Positions 10,404-20,708 of a stretch of DNA of 64,000 nt are shown here, one piece after another. Each line of letters begins with the position of its first letter. Positions within the stretch are counted from its first letter, which is position 1. A program made the translations under genes and the position numbers. Source of the DNA: Mauremys mutica (taxonomy: Eukaryota > Chordata > Testudines > Geoemydidae); contig NC_059081.1 in the NCBI RefSeq assembly GCF_020497125.1, positions 63,446,768 through 63,510,767 of the forward strand, in the 5' to 3' direction. The notes below the pieces were generated by a model. That model searched no databases, was not told the origin of the DNA, and saw only the letters and a list, made by a program, of their open reading frames with translations.

Positions 10404-11145
10404 CAGGGCTGGTGCAAGGATGTTTTCCCCCCAGGCGAAACTTCCACCTTGCGCCCTCCCCCGTCCCCGAGCCCTGTGGCAACTCCCTGCTCCCCCTCGC
10501 CCTGAGGCGCCCCCCCCCAATCCCCAAGCCCTACGGCAGCTCCCTGCTCCCCGCCTGCCCTGAGGCGCCCCCCCCACGGCAGCTCCTCACCCCCCCCCAC
10601 CCTGAGGCACCTCCCCCTGCGGCAGCTCCCCCTCCCCAGGGAGCCGTGCGGCAGCTCCCCACCCCAGCTCACCTCTGCTCCACCCCCTCCCCAAGCCCTG
10701 CAGCAGCTCCCCCCCCTCCGCCCTGAGGCACCTCCCACCCCAGCCCAGGGAGCCGTGCGGCAGCTCCCCACCCCAGCTCACCCCTGCTCCACCCCCTCCC
10801 CAAGCCCTGCAGCAGCTCCCCCCCCTCCGCCCTGAGGCACCTCCCACCCCAGCCCAGGGAACCGTGCGGCAGCTCCCCACCCCAGCTCACCCCTGCTCCG
10901 CCTCCTCCCCGAGCACGCTGTCGCTGCTCCACTTCTCCTGCCTCCCAGGCTTGCGGCGCCAATCAGCTTAGGCACCTGCGTGCCGCCCCCCACACTTACT
11001 TGCTGCAGGCGGCCCTCCCCGTGCCCCCCCTACCCCAGCTCCCTCCGCCGGGACGGCCGAAGATCCGGCTGCTGCAGTCGCCAACGAAGAAAATGCCACC
11101 TCCCAAATCCTAGTGCCAGTCGCCTAATAGGTTGCACCGGCCCTG
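10404..11145. mobile_element. hAT-type element (742 bp) with internal tandem repeat
   Basis: Left end CAGGGCTGGTGCAAGGATG, right end GGTTGCACCGGCCCTG. Flanked by an exact 8-bp duplication CACACCCA (10396-10403 and 11146-11153). The family recurs at 28887-29521 and 38848-39529. The C-rich interior gives long frames on both strands, but composition and the tandem repeat explain them. No transposase. Confidence 0.9.
10641..10905 (+). repeat. 109-bp tandem repeat, about 2.4 copies
   Basis: The phrase GRRCCGTGCGGCAGCTCCCC recurs at 10641, 10750 and 10859, giving a constant period of 109 bp with near-identical copies. It lies wholly inside the 10404-11145 element. Confidence 0.9.
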
Positions 11146-11734
11146 CACACCCACCTTCCTCAGAGCTTCCTGCTGGGACCGAGCCTAATGCCTGCAGAAT
11201 TCTTTCTTGCTCTTAGTTTAGAGAGAGGCCTTCTGGGGCTTCCTCCCTGGAATTGCCCCTCCTCAGGGGCTGTGGCCACAGCCTATCCCTGCCTGCAGCT
11301 CCTCTCCATAGTCCCCCCAAACTCACTCCACATCTCCCTTAGGCTTTATCGTCACTGTCCCTTGGCTTCATTGCCTCGGGCTTCAGGACAGCCTGCTTCT
11401 AGCCCCAGGCTTCACAACCCCCAGCCTCAGGACCCTCCGGCTCCAGGCCACCCAGGCTTCCCTCAGCCTTTAGCTCAGGAGAGAAAACTCCCAGCTACCT
11501 CCCTCCCTGACCTTTCTTCTGCTCTGTCCTTCATGAAGTCCCAGCTCCCCCTCTGCTGGGTTTGATCACCAATTATGCCTGACACCCTTCCAGGTGCTAC
11601 CCAGTGACCTAACTGGGCTCAGGTTTACACCTGCAAAGCAGTTTGTGTTTGCTATAACGGTCTGTGCTCTCTCACAGGCTTTTGAGAGCAACATACCACA
11701 GTAATGTGACATACTGAGAGAGGTAAAGGCAGCC

Positions 11735-11900
11735 TCTGCCTAGAGAAAGGATAGTCCTGTGATTAAGGTGCTAGGTTGCAACTCAAAGCACCTAGGTTCA
11801 ATGCTCAGCACTACCACAGTGACATCCAGCAAGTCACTCCATGTTTTGGGAGTGGGTATTCCGCTGGCATACATGGTGGTGATGATTAGATGAGGTCCTT
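11735..11900 (+). mobile_element. MIR/CORE-type SINE fragment
   Basis: A tRNA-like head with a B-box-like GGTTCAATGCTCAGC is followed by a CORE-like CACTACCACAGTGACATCCAGCAAGTCACTC segment and a loosely matching tail. Old and diverged. Confidence 0.5.
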
Positions 11901-12135
11901 TGTTTGATTCGTCCATTTAAATAGTATGTATCTCAAAGCAGGACTCTCTCTTATCAGAGATAGGTACTGCCCCTAGTACGACAGAATCCCCATGTTAGCC
12001 AGGGCCGTGAGGCTCTACTGTAATGTTACTGATAATAATAGAACGAAACAAATGGAGACAAAAACATTAGTGGCATTTTTTTCCTTTTAGTTTTAGAGAA
12101 AAATAAATAGCAATCTTCTCCTGGATGCTGCAGAC

Positions 12136-12263
12136 TAAGGCCCTGATCCGGCAAACACTGATGCACGTGCTTAACTTGATTATTGTAACGCATCCCATTG
12201 ATTTCAGTGGGATTACTCGCAGTAGTAAAATTAAGCATGTACATCTTTGCAGGATAGGGCCCC
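12136..12263. mobile_element. palindromic MITE ('GGCCCTGATC' family)
   Basis: Near-complete palindrome: the left arm GGCCCTGATCCGGCAAACACTGA…GCTTAACTT mirrors the right arm AATTAAGCATGTACATCTTTGCAGGATAGGGCC, around a centre with CCCATTGATTTCAGTGGG. Related fragments are at 33785-33880, 55960-56042, 58800-58860 and 62658-62705. Confidence 0.65.
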
Positions 12264-12954
12264 AAGAGAGGAAGAAAATTAACAATTGCCCAAGGGGCTA
12301 CTGCACTTCATGACAAAGTTAGTCGTGAGTTTCCTTCACCACAGGACAAGTGAATCATCCCCAGCCTGTGCTTATTGTTTGGATTGCCTGCAAGCCATAC
12401 ATGCCTGGTCTCTGAATTCCCTGTCTCTTTCATTTACCAGTGTATCCAGGCTATAAGATAACAAGCTGATCGCTCACTTCATTTTTTTTTGTTTTGGATG
12501 GAGGTGACTTGAACTAGCACTTCCATTTGAGTCATATCTCCTGAACTGACCTTTAAAGATTTCTTAAAAGCCAGCTAAAAGTATACAATCAATTCAAACA
12601 AACAGGTTATGAAAGATACGGCTGAGATACAATTGCTTCTTGGTTTTAAAATGTAAGGCCCCTTTATTATTAAAAGCTACTTTAAAACAAAAACAAAAAA
12701 ACAAAAAAAAGAGTGTTGCATTTGTTATTTATATTTGTAAATATCCTGTCTTGTATTATTAAGGGTTTCTTAAAGAAAAAAACATTTACCAACACAGGAT
12801 TAAAAACTAGAAAACCTTTAGACACTACAGTAAATACAGATAATAAAAATAAAATAACACAGGAAACCATCTTGAAAAAAAAGACGACTGATGGGGGACC
12901 TGATAGTCTTCACTGTCCTCTTTATAACAGCCCTTAACACATTTGATCAATTGT

Positions 12955-13212
12955 TCTCTCTGAAGTAGGACAAGAAGTCACAGGCTTGCACTGCAGCATG
13001 GGAGATTTAGGTTAGAGATTAGGAAAAAGTTTCTAACTATCCAGGTAGTTAAGCTCTGGAACAGGCTTACAAGGGAGGTAATGGAATCTCCATCACAGGA
13101 GGTTTTTTGAACAGGTTGGACAAACACCTGTCAGGGATGGTCTAGATTTACTTGGTCCTGCCTCAGCGCAGGGGGCTGGCGTTGCTTCCAGCCCTACATT
13201 TCTATGAAATTC
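12955..13212 (+). mobile_element. CR1 LINE 3' fragment
   Basis: Contains the conserved CR1 C-terminal and 3'-UTR order: AGGACAAGAAG, TTAGGTTAGAGATTAGGAAAAAG, GGTTGGACAAACACCTGTCAGG, GGTCTAGAT, TTGGTCCTGCCTCAGCGCAGGG, ending near TTTCTATGAAATTC. Severely 5'-truncated and diverged. Confidence 0.85.
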
Positions 13213-13479
13213 CCGTTACTAGCTCACTCATGACTGTCACAAATGAGACATATCGACTAATGAATTATAGCCAAAGAATGACCTGATCAAGTGCTCTCTT
13301 CCCCCTGACCCTAGATCAGGGTCTTGCTAGCACTCACTGTCATAGTCACAAGTAAATCCCAGAACAGAGTTTCTTATCAGTTCTAAGTAGATTTTAGATA
13401 TCCCTTGGTCTTAGTATATGTATCCTTCTATTTTCTTACTATTCTCAAGTACCGAGAACCACAGTACCTGAGTGCCGGG

Positions 13480-13740
13480 TGACAATATTGAACATTTACA
13501 TGGTACATTACATTTTCCCAAAACTGTAAGAATCATTAACTAATCTTCAGTTCTCTTATATCGTTACATAAGCAGTATTCTCAATGGGGAAACTGAGGCA
13601 GAAAGGTTTTGTGATTTGCCTAAGGCCACAGAGACAAATCACTGCAGAGCAAGAATAGGAGCTCAAGTTTGAGAGCTCAGGGGTTCCTGGCTCTCAGATC
13701 TGTGGTCAGTCCAGTAGACCACACTGCAAAATTTCCCATT
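13480..13740 (-). mobile_element. MIR-type SINE, minus strand
   Basis: Reads GGGGAAACTGAGGCAGAAAG…GATTTGCCTAAGGCCACAGAG…CTGGCTCTCAGATCTG…GTAGACCACACTGC, the reverse complement of the MIR body (tRNA-like head at the right). Confidence 0.65.
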
Positions 13741-14559
13741 GTTAATCTTTTTGGTATTATTGAGATCTGCCCATTCCAAAGTAGAACCTGAAAAAGTACT
13801 GTACATGTTGACTGTCTTTTCAAGTAACACTGAAGGATTGCTGGTTAAATTCAGTGTTTACCCTATCTTATTTCTCATTCTCCTATTTCCTTAAGTCCTA
13901 CTTTTGCTCCTGAATTTATATCAGTCCAAGGGCATGGAATTATTCTTTGCATTTGCCAATACAATACTGTATCAACACGAATACCTAGGAAGCACAGATT
14001 TCGGCTGAAAGCATAGAAACCGCCGCCTGTGAAATTAATCCCCTGCCCTTTCGCTTATAAATGAGCGCCCCCTAATGTGTTACTGAAGGTACCAGCGGTA
14101 AAGGAATTAATTCACAAACTTTTAGCTAGAACGAATCCAGGCTATTTCGCGGCTTCTACTTTTCACTCAAAAGGGGAAGATATGTCAAAGATTTCAAACC
14201 GGCCACTGCCCCACGGACAAGTCCAACCGCAGTACTGTCTGCCGAAGCTAGACTGAGAGACTGCGGGTGAAAGTGAATCGAGATGCTAAAAACTTTCTGG
14301 ATATTTAAAGTACAAAGAGCTCTCTCCTCCCGATTGGCTAGTTTCTTCAATGTCTGGTTTGAACAGCAAGACAAGCAAACCAACGGAGATGTATTGCATA
14401 AATGTACAGCCACCCCAGACAGCAACTTATTCTGCTTAGCCGCATCCCCGATGTGTGCCCTGGCCAAGAGGCTAATGCAGCCTTGAGTGGAAGCGGAGAA
14501 AAAATATCAAGGTTTTTGGTGGAGATCTTCCGAGCTGCCTATGGGATCCCCGCGCCTCG
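13741..14559. other. putative intron 1 sequence near the promoter, no exon seen
   Basis: Left of the splice donor at 14734, in the direction of transcription of the putative gene. GC content falls away from the CpG island. No repeat or exon recognised. Confidence 0.4.
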
Positions 14560-15140
14560 TTAAGGTGAAAGGAAATGAGGGGGCTCGGAAATCTCAGCCG
14601 CAGTTGCTCAAGAAACCCCTCTCCGCGGGCAACCCAATATCCCCCCGCTTGTGCTTTCCGTCCAGCGCTCAGCGCCGGCGCTTTCAGGCAGCCCGGTGAC
14701 CGGGCCAGGCGGCCAGCGGGGCGGAGTCCTTACCTGTGCCATGGCCAGGAGCCAGCCGCTCAGGGCCAGCCAGCCCAAGGCGGGGCGCACGCCCTGCGCA
14801 GCCATGCCCGGCTCGGCTCCGGCCAGGGCGCGGGACCCCAGCAGGGCGCAGCGAGGCCGCGGAGCCGGGGCGGGGGGCTGCGTCCTCCCGGGCAGCTGCT
14901 GCCACTTCGCTGCAAAGTCCGCGCGGAACTTTAGAGCTCGTCTCCGGCGCGGGCTCGGCGGGGTCCCGGACCAGGCTCCCCGCTCTCCTTCTGGGAGCCG
15001 GGCTGCGCCCCGCTTCGCCGCGCCCCTGCCGGCCAGCGGCACATGGCTCCGCTTCAGCCCCGCGCTCCGGCGCGTCTGCCCATGCGCCCCGGGGAGGGGG
15101 AGCCCGGAGCAGATCCTGCCCTGAGGGAGTTCGCTTGAGG
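14560..15140 (-). promoter_or_regulatory. CpG island / promoter and 5' UTR of a leftward gene
   Basis: Unique sequence, very GC-rich and densely CpG-bearing, including GGCGCGGGC, GGGGCGGGG and GCCGCGGAGCC. It covers the signal-peptide exon at 14734-14805 and extends about 330 bp to its right, where the transcription start on the minus strand would lie. Unlike the other GC-rich blocks in the window it is not bounded by transposon ends or a target duplication. No TATA box is obvious, consistent with a CpG-island promoter. Confidence 0.65.
14734..14805 (-). CDS. first coding exon: signal peptide of an unidentified secreted or membrane protein
   Basis: On the minus strand an ATG at 14805-14803 sits in a good Kozak context (G at -3, G at +4). 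It opens a 24-codon segment with a short polar start (MAAQGVRP), a hydrophobic core (ALGWLALSGWLLAMA) and a final Q, a classic signal peptide. The exon ends at 14734 with CAG followed by GTAAGG, a consensus splice donor, after exactly 24 codons, so the intron is phase 0. The frame is also open upstream to an ATG at 15042, but that extension is basic and proline/arginine-rich, as expected of GC-rich 5' UTR, and would bury the signal peptide. The mature protein is encoded beyond the window's left edge, so I cannot name the gene. The call rests on three agreeing signals: CpG island, signal peptide and donor. Confidence 0.62.
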
Positions 15141-16299
15141 CTTGGTTTGCGCGGGGGAGGGAGCCGGGGAGCTCGCTCCGCCTCGTTCACGGGCCTGCCA
15201 GGTGGCAATCCCTGCAGACACGCTGTGCTCCTGCTCCAGGACAACGGCGGAGTGGAGCCTCCAGCCACCCCCTGAGCAGGGTGTGGAAGGGGCCGATCCA
15301 CCAGCAGCACCTCTTGGGAGAGTAAATGCCCCCACCCCTTCCCCCACTGGGTGCTCAGCACCGTGCCTGAGACTCGGCCACCTTCCGTTTGGATCCCCCA
15401 ACCATTTTGGTTTTTTTTCTAAATTCCTTTTTCATGTAGCCGAGCCAACCATTGACCGCAAGGTCCCTGGCTGAAAATTCCAGCCTTTCCCCTGACTACC
15501 CTGAATGAGCAGATTGTCCACAGGACAAGACAGACCCTGAAAGTGCCCCCGCTCTGCCTTACTTCGCCAGCTTCCTGAGAACAACTAACAATGCACCTTA
15601 TTTCAAGCACAAACCTGCAAGGCGCTCAGCATGGTCCACTCACATTAAACAAGGATCTAGTATAAATGTAAAAAACCTCCAAAGTAATCTCACTATTTAA
15701 AAAGGCCTTTCCCCCGCCCAACACACACATTTCCCAGTTATATTCTGAATTGCTGTTTCCAAAATCTGTTTTTTCAGAATTAGCCGGGATGCATCACCTG
15801 TGCCCTCTCACCACCAGTGAAATGTGGGGAACTGAGGCAGCTGCTCCTCACAGACAGAATCAGCTGCCACAAACTAGGAGCAGAGAACAATAGATACAAA
15901 GCACAATGTAAACCCAAAGAGTCAGTGCAGCCAGCATGAGAGAGGAGAGATTGAGGCAGAAAGATGTTTTCCATTCCAATGTCTGAAATACAAAGGATTA
16001 ATCAAATTCTCGGGAATCACAAAAGACATCAGAATATGACAAGGAAAATTTGCCTGATCCTGCCACAGCGTGTCACAATACATTGCAACTTGTCCACCTG
16101 ATTAGGAATGGAGAGTAGTGACAGATACAGAGATAGCCACCCCAAACACAGGGTATGGCATCATCTGCTGTGGACTGTACCTGCCCCGGAGAGATATCTG
16201 AGGGGTCTGTCTTTTTCTTACACTTTGGCAACTCTTGTATAGTTTCTCAAGCCAATAAAGTCTTACCGAAAGTCTCATTTTTATTATTAAAAATAAGTG
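15141..16299. other. upstream flank of the putative gene, no repeat seen
   Basis: GC content falls from the CpG island into ordinary sequence. No exon, structured RNA or transposon end found. Promoter-proximal elements could lie here but I cannot point to one. Confidence 0.35.
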
Positions 16300-16382
16300 G
16301 CCAGATCCCAATCTGAAATAAATGGGCGTAGCCCCTGGAATTTCAAATGGAGCTGTGAAGATTTACACCAGCGGAGGATCTA
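16300..16382. mobile_element. palindromic MITE ('ttacaccagc…gaggatct' family)
   Basis: The right arm ATTTACACCAGCGGAGGATCT is recognisable; the left arm CCAGATCCCAATCTGAAATAA is its diverged complement. Same family as 17242-17325, 20471-20547 and 38294-38370. Confidence 0.5.
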
Positions 16383-17241
16383 AAACGTACAACACCGAAC
16401 ATCAGTTGAAATGTGCGCTTGTTACCGTTATGTGGACTTCTGAGCCTAGGACTGCTTACAATGTAATGGCCCTGCAAGGTCTGTAAGCCTTACCAGCCTC
16501 TGTATGTGGCCACAGCCACCACTAGAGGAGGACAGAGTAAACACTCTGCAGGTTACACAAACTCTAACACATCTCAGTTACTTTGTGAACATAGAATCAC
16601 TGGGCGGGGGGTTCCCGGACCAATTCCTACATTAAGACAAGAGCAAGTGAAAGATAATGTAGGAGAAGAGGGATGATGAGGGAGAAGACAGTGGGGTTAT
16701 GTGATCACTTTGGAAGCTAAAGTATGTATCTTGAGACCTGGCCAAACTAGACCATCCCTTTTGGGGGTAATCGCCCCTCTATTTGAATAACACAAACATT
16801 CAAAGGTCAAACGTCCCCTCCTTGAGAAAGGTGGTAGAGATGAAACAGAAGGAACAACTAATTGGCTGATTGGGCAACTGACTGGAACCTGTTGGGAGCT
16901 GGACTGGGTGGGTTTGGAGACTACTCCAGTTCGTAAATGATGCTAGGTGATAGGAGTATATGTTAAGACTTATAGGACCGGTGCTCTTTTAAAAATCATA
17001 TGCAGAAAGAAGAAGGGTGACAAGAGAGTGGTTTCTTGTATGATGCACTGAAGCATTTGGTGTATATATATATTTCCACTATAATTCAGAAGCTACCACT
17101 CTCCGTCTTTTTCAAGGGATGGAACAGCCCACCCACACATAGTGAGATCCCTGGGATCTGGGCAATGGGGTAGGCAACACTAGGGAATCTTTCCTGATCA
17201 GAGCCAGGATCTCCTTAATCATGTGAAAAACACAAACAAGA
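16383..17241. other. unique sequence, no gene seen
   Basis: AT-moderate with a short (TA)n-rich tract near 17063. No exon or transposon ends recognised. Confidence 0.35.
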
Positions 17242-17325
17242 GGCCCTGCTCAGCTGGTGTATATCAACATACTTCCATTGAGGTCAATGGTATGATATCA
17301 GTTTATACCTTTTGAGGTTCTGGCC
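17242..17325. mobile_element. palindromic MITE ('tcagctggtgtatat' family)
   Basis: The left arm GGCCCTGCTCAGCTGGTGTATATCA and right arm TATCAGTTTATACCTTTTGAGGTTCTGGCC are inverted copies around CCATTGAGGTCAATGG, itself a perfect palindrome. Confidence 0.65.
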
Positions 17326-18129
17326 CCTTTCCATGTATCTGGTCAAATATTGATCTTCATTTATACTAACAGGTTCGCCCTGAATTGTACATCAGGTATA
17401 ATCCCCACACCATCTATATATGTGTTGAAATCAACACATTTTAAAAGTTTATTTTGGAAAAAACTCATTATTCAGAAAGAAAAATCAGTTTTCACTGGTA
17501 CATTAAGTCAAAACAATTTTAGGGTTTATAAACTTGAAGTGTCATCTCACACCCAGTATGTCAGCATGTCATACACCGCAAAGTCAATCCCTTTTATAGT
17601 TGTATGTAGTTAGTTAATAGCCACTATACAGTGGGTAGTCACTGCACAAAAAAGAGCCCTGTGCATAAAACTACCCAAATCCCTGACCGGTACTTAATGC
17701 TTATTCACCAGGCTTCTAGTGTTGGAATTTCATATTCAGTTGAAATCAGGCGGGCTATTCACTTTCAGCTATAGAACAAAACCAACAATTAGCCCTTCAA
17801 CAGTATTATAAAACATTTCACAGCATTGAATGCTTCCTGCCTGGTTACCATGAAGGTGCAAAATAATTTTTCAAACATGTTTTTAATCTCCAAACATCGG
17901 AGTATTCACCAGCTGCTCAGAAAAAAGGTATTTATAATGATCAGCATAATTGCCTGCAGAGGAGATTCAGACATTGAGACACCAGCAAAGATCTGCTTGA
18001 AAAGCTTTCCCTATCTTTGCCAAGAAAACAAAAAAGAAGCTCGGAAGTTGTGCTGCAGTGGACCGTGTCCGAATTAGACTCTTCCTGTGCAATGCAAAAT
18101 GCCCTGTCTAGCTGAATGTGTTGCTGCAT
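17326..18129. other. AT-rich unique sequence, no gene seen
   Basis: Short frames only, with no domain or splice context recognised. Confidence 0.35.
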
Positions 18130-18179
18130 CCCAATGGACACTGTGGCAGCAAAGTGCGCCCGGTCAATAGCTCTTTGTT

Positions 18180-18670
18180 GTGCTGCTTCGGCATGTACAC
18201 ATTAGGAGGAGGGATGTTTTGCAAGGTAGTATGGTCCGGGGACATGTACATCGAGCACATCACTGGCCACCAACAGTACCAGGAGGCGTGAGCCAGAGTG
18301 ACATCGTGCCCCCAGTACGAGAAAGGGACCAAGAGAACTTCTCCATTGGATCATATGAACTGGAACCATAAACTCTCTGAACATTAAATCTCACCAAATG
18401 AGGATCAGTCCATCCTCAACATCATATCCCCTCATTATACTCCACACCTGAACGTAGCCACTCTATCAACTTCATACCCTCATATCTCAATGCCTGTACT
18501 TTGACCCATCAACCTTTTACCCCCAATCGGGGATATTGCAGATTATGTATTCCTTATGCCACCCGATCTTAAACCAAACTTTGCACCCTCGATAATCTGT
18601 ACGTTATTCCCTGATAACCAGAAACTTCTATGCTCAAACTCTGTTCATGTTTTTTTTTATCATCTTAATA
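18180..18670 (+). pseudogene. 3' end of an RLE-type non-LTR retrotransposon, copy 1
   Basis: From 18226 the plus strand encodes a terminal segment containing WSGDMYIEHITGHQQY and a stop at 18289-18291. It matches the terminal WSRDIYMEHITGHHQY of the larger copy ending at 57395. Just upstream, in a shifted frame, RHVHIRRR corresponds to RYARLMRR of that copy, so there is at least one frameshift. About 380 bp of 3' UTR follows, including CCCCCAATCGGGGATATTG, resembling CCCCAATCTGGGTCTATG downstream of the other copy, and ends near AATAAAAATTTTAC. Such elements insert by target-primed reverse transcription; 5' truncation is usual. Confidence 0.7.
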
Positions 18671-19339
18671 AAAATTTTACAGTAGTTGCTGAGACCAGTT
18701 CAGATTTCTTCACTAGCCCACCTTCCCTTGTGACCGTGCATGTTGTCGGCAGCCATTTACAGGCTAAGTAATGCAAAATGGGTGACAACTATGAGTCATC
18801 AGAATTAAACTTGTCCGAATCAACCCCCTAAAGAACCCCGGGATGCACAGCAAGCTATGGAGCACCTTCCCTTGAGCTGAAGACATTGGGACCTGAGCAT
18901 GATCAGCCCCTCACAGGATTGGGCCTCAAACATCAGGAGACGACGACTGCTTGGAAGATGATTGAAATCCAAGAAACTGTCTGGAAAATAATGTAAATCA
19001 AAGAACGAGAGACGAGGCGGAACTAAAAAGAAAACAGTGAAGTTCATTAAAAAACCGCTGGAGCCGCTTTTCCAGGAACAGTCAGTTGTTTAGGCTGGCA
19101 AATCTGCCAATTTTGACAATGCCTCCTGATTTCCTCTGCTGTTGCTCAATTCAAATGTTGCGCTTTCTCGGACTATGTGACTTGTACCACATAAGACACA
19201 GAACCACACGTATGAGGCAAAAGCACAAGTTGGCAGTAATATACGCTAATAAACTGGCTAGTGCATATATGTACTACTTCCCTCTGCTGGAAGGGATCAG
19301 TCAATACGTGGGCTATATGTCTCGGCTTAAAGACCAGAG
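18671..19339. other. unique sequence, no gene seen
   Basis: No recognised repeat ends or exons. Confidence 0.35.
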
Positions 19340-19652
19340 CAGTGGTCAGCAACCTTTCAGACGTGGTGTGCCGAGTCTTCATTTAGTCACTCTAATTTAA
19401 GGTTTCGCGTGCCAGTGATACATTTTAATGTTTTTAGAAGGTCTCTTTCTCTAAGTCTATAATATATAAAACTAACCTATTGTTGTATGTAGAGTAAACA
19501 AGGTTTTTAAAATGTTTAAGAAGCTTCATTTAAAATTAAATTAAAATGCAGAGCCCCCCAGACCGGTGGCCAGGATTCGGGCAGTGTGAGTGCCACTGAA
19601 AATCAGCTCGTGTGCCGCCTTTGGCGCGCATGCCATAGGTTGCCTACCCCTG
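19340..19652. mobile_element. hAT-type element (313 bp), 'GGTTGGCAACC' family copy 1
   Basis: Left end CAGTGGTCAGCAACCTTTCAG and right end CCATAGGTTGCCTACCCCTG. The flanks GACCAGAG (19332-19339) and GACTAAAG (19653-19660) are an 8-bp duplication with two mismatches. Colinear over its whole length with 62044-62355, and with both ends of 60048-61054. Confidence 0.85.
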
Positions 19653-20470
19653 GACTAAAGTGGCTCAAATTGTTTTGTGGCAAGAGGATCTGAATTTTCC
19701 CTACTGTTGCCATGAAATTCCCAGTGCCATTGCATGCAGCTGAGTGACAGCCATGACAGTCCTAGGTGGTCATGGATTTGTTACAATAAAGTCAAGCACC
19801 CGATCAATGTGTGGACATGGAACCTTCTTGTACAGCACAGCTGTTCTTTTGGTACAGATTCTAATCACATACACTAGTGTATAATCCATTCATTTCAATA
19901 GATTTACATCACCATAAATGGGACCTGAAGGTAGCTGTTCCTGTCTTCAGAGCACATTGGCTTACCTTGGTGAGAAATATTTTTTTACTGTTGTTAGCAA
20001 GGCACGCTGGCTGGGCGTGGTTCAGTGGTCACTCAGACACAAGGTGCTTGACAGAGATCTGCTTCATTTGGTGTCTCAGTTCCAACTGTCTCTGCATTGC
20101 ATAATGTGAGCCTCTTAAAAGTACATCTCCCACAGTGGGTTCCAGTATTTCAGCACCATCAGCAAAAGCATCAGCTAAATTCTAATTGCAGCATCTTTAA
20201 AACTGGTGATGATGGCAGAAAGATCACACTTTTATTTTCCGAGCTCACAGTGAGCTCCCAGGGCTGGCAATTAGAAAAATAATCTTTTGATTTATATCAA
20301 GGATTTCAAACTCCAAGGCTGGATCCATTTTATTTGATAGCGTGAGATTATATATGCTGTGTCAGCCTCGGCTAGGACAGATAAGTCACACACAGGAAAA
20401 CAAGAAAGGGGACAACAGAAGCAGAGGAGTGGGAACACGGGGTGTTGACCCTTGTACACATATGGCGACA
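19653..20470. other. unique sequence, no gene seen
   Basis: AT-moderate, no transposon ends or exons recognised. Confidence 0.35.
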
Positions 20471-20547
20471 GATCCTCAGCTGGTGTAAATGAGGAAAGCA
20501 TAATTGAAGCCAATGCAGCTATTGCCAATTTATACCAGTTGAGGATC
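20471..20547. mobile_element. palindromic MITE ('gatcctcagctggtgtaaat' family)
   Basis: The 20-bp left arm GATCCTCAGCTGGTGTAAAT (20471-20490) and the right arm (20528-20547) are complementary at 18 of 20 positions. Confidence 0.75.
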
Positions 20548-20708
20548 TGACCTTCTTATTTTGCCCTTTGAGAGCTGTCTACAATTACATAACCGTAAGT
20601 AGGAATCATTATTCCAGGCCTCACTGGGTGTTTAAGGAGGTTTCCAAAAGAACTGTGCCTCTTTCATTTTTGAATGAGATAGCCAGACAATGAAAGGGGG
20701 TGAGTGGC

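Larger units (their letters stand above)
9833..11580 (-). mobile_element. possible LTR-derived stretch carrying a hAT
   Basis: Excluding the hAT at 10404-11145, this is a CT-rich block of a style seen in turtle LTRs. It holds a CATATAAAAC motif near 9988 and a duplicated CCCCTTCCTGGGGCTTACTAAG phrase near 10020 and 10060. I could not find LTR ends or a target duplication, so it could equally be other non-coding sequence. Confidence 0.22.

Noticed and set aside
10346..10993. Several overlapping 69- to 141-codon G-rich frames
   Set aside because: Translations of the 109-bp tandem repeat and C-rich interior of the 10404-11145 transposon.
11735..11840. Functional tRNA gene
   Set aside because: B-box-like GGTTCAATGC is present but there is no cloverleaf; the following CORE-like segment marks it as a SINE.
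14608..15042. 144-codon minus frame beginning upstream of the signal-peptide exon
   Set aside because: The extra N-terminus is basic and low in complexity, would bury the signal peptide, and the frame reads through the GTAAGG donor into intron. The inner ATG at 14805 is the better start.
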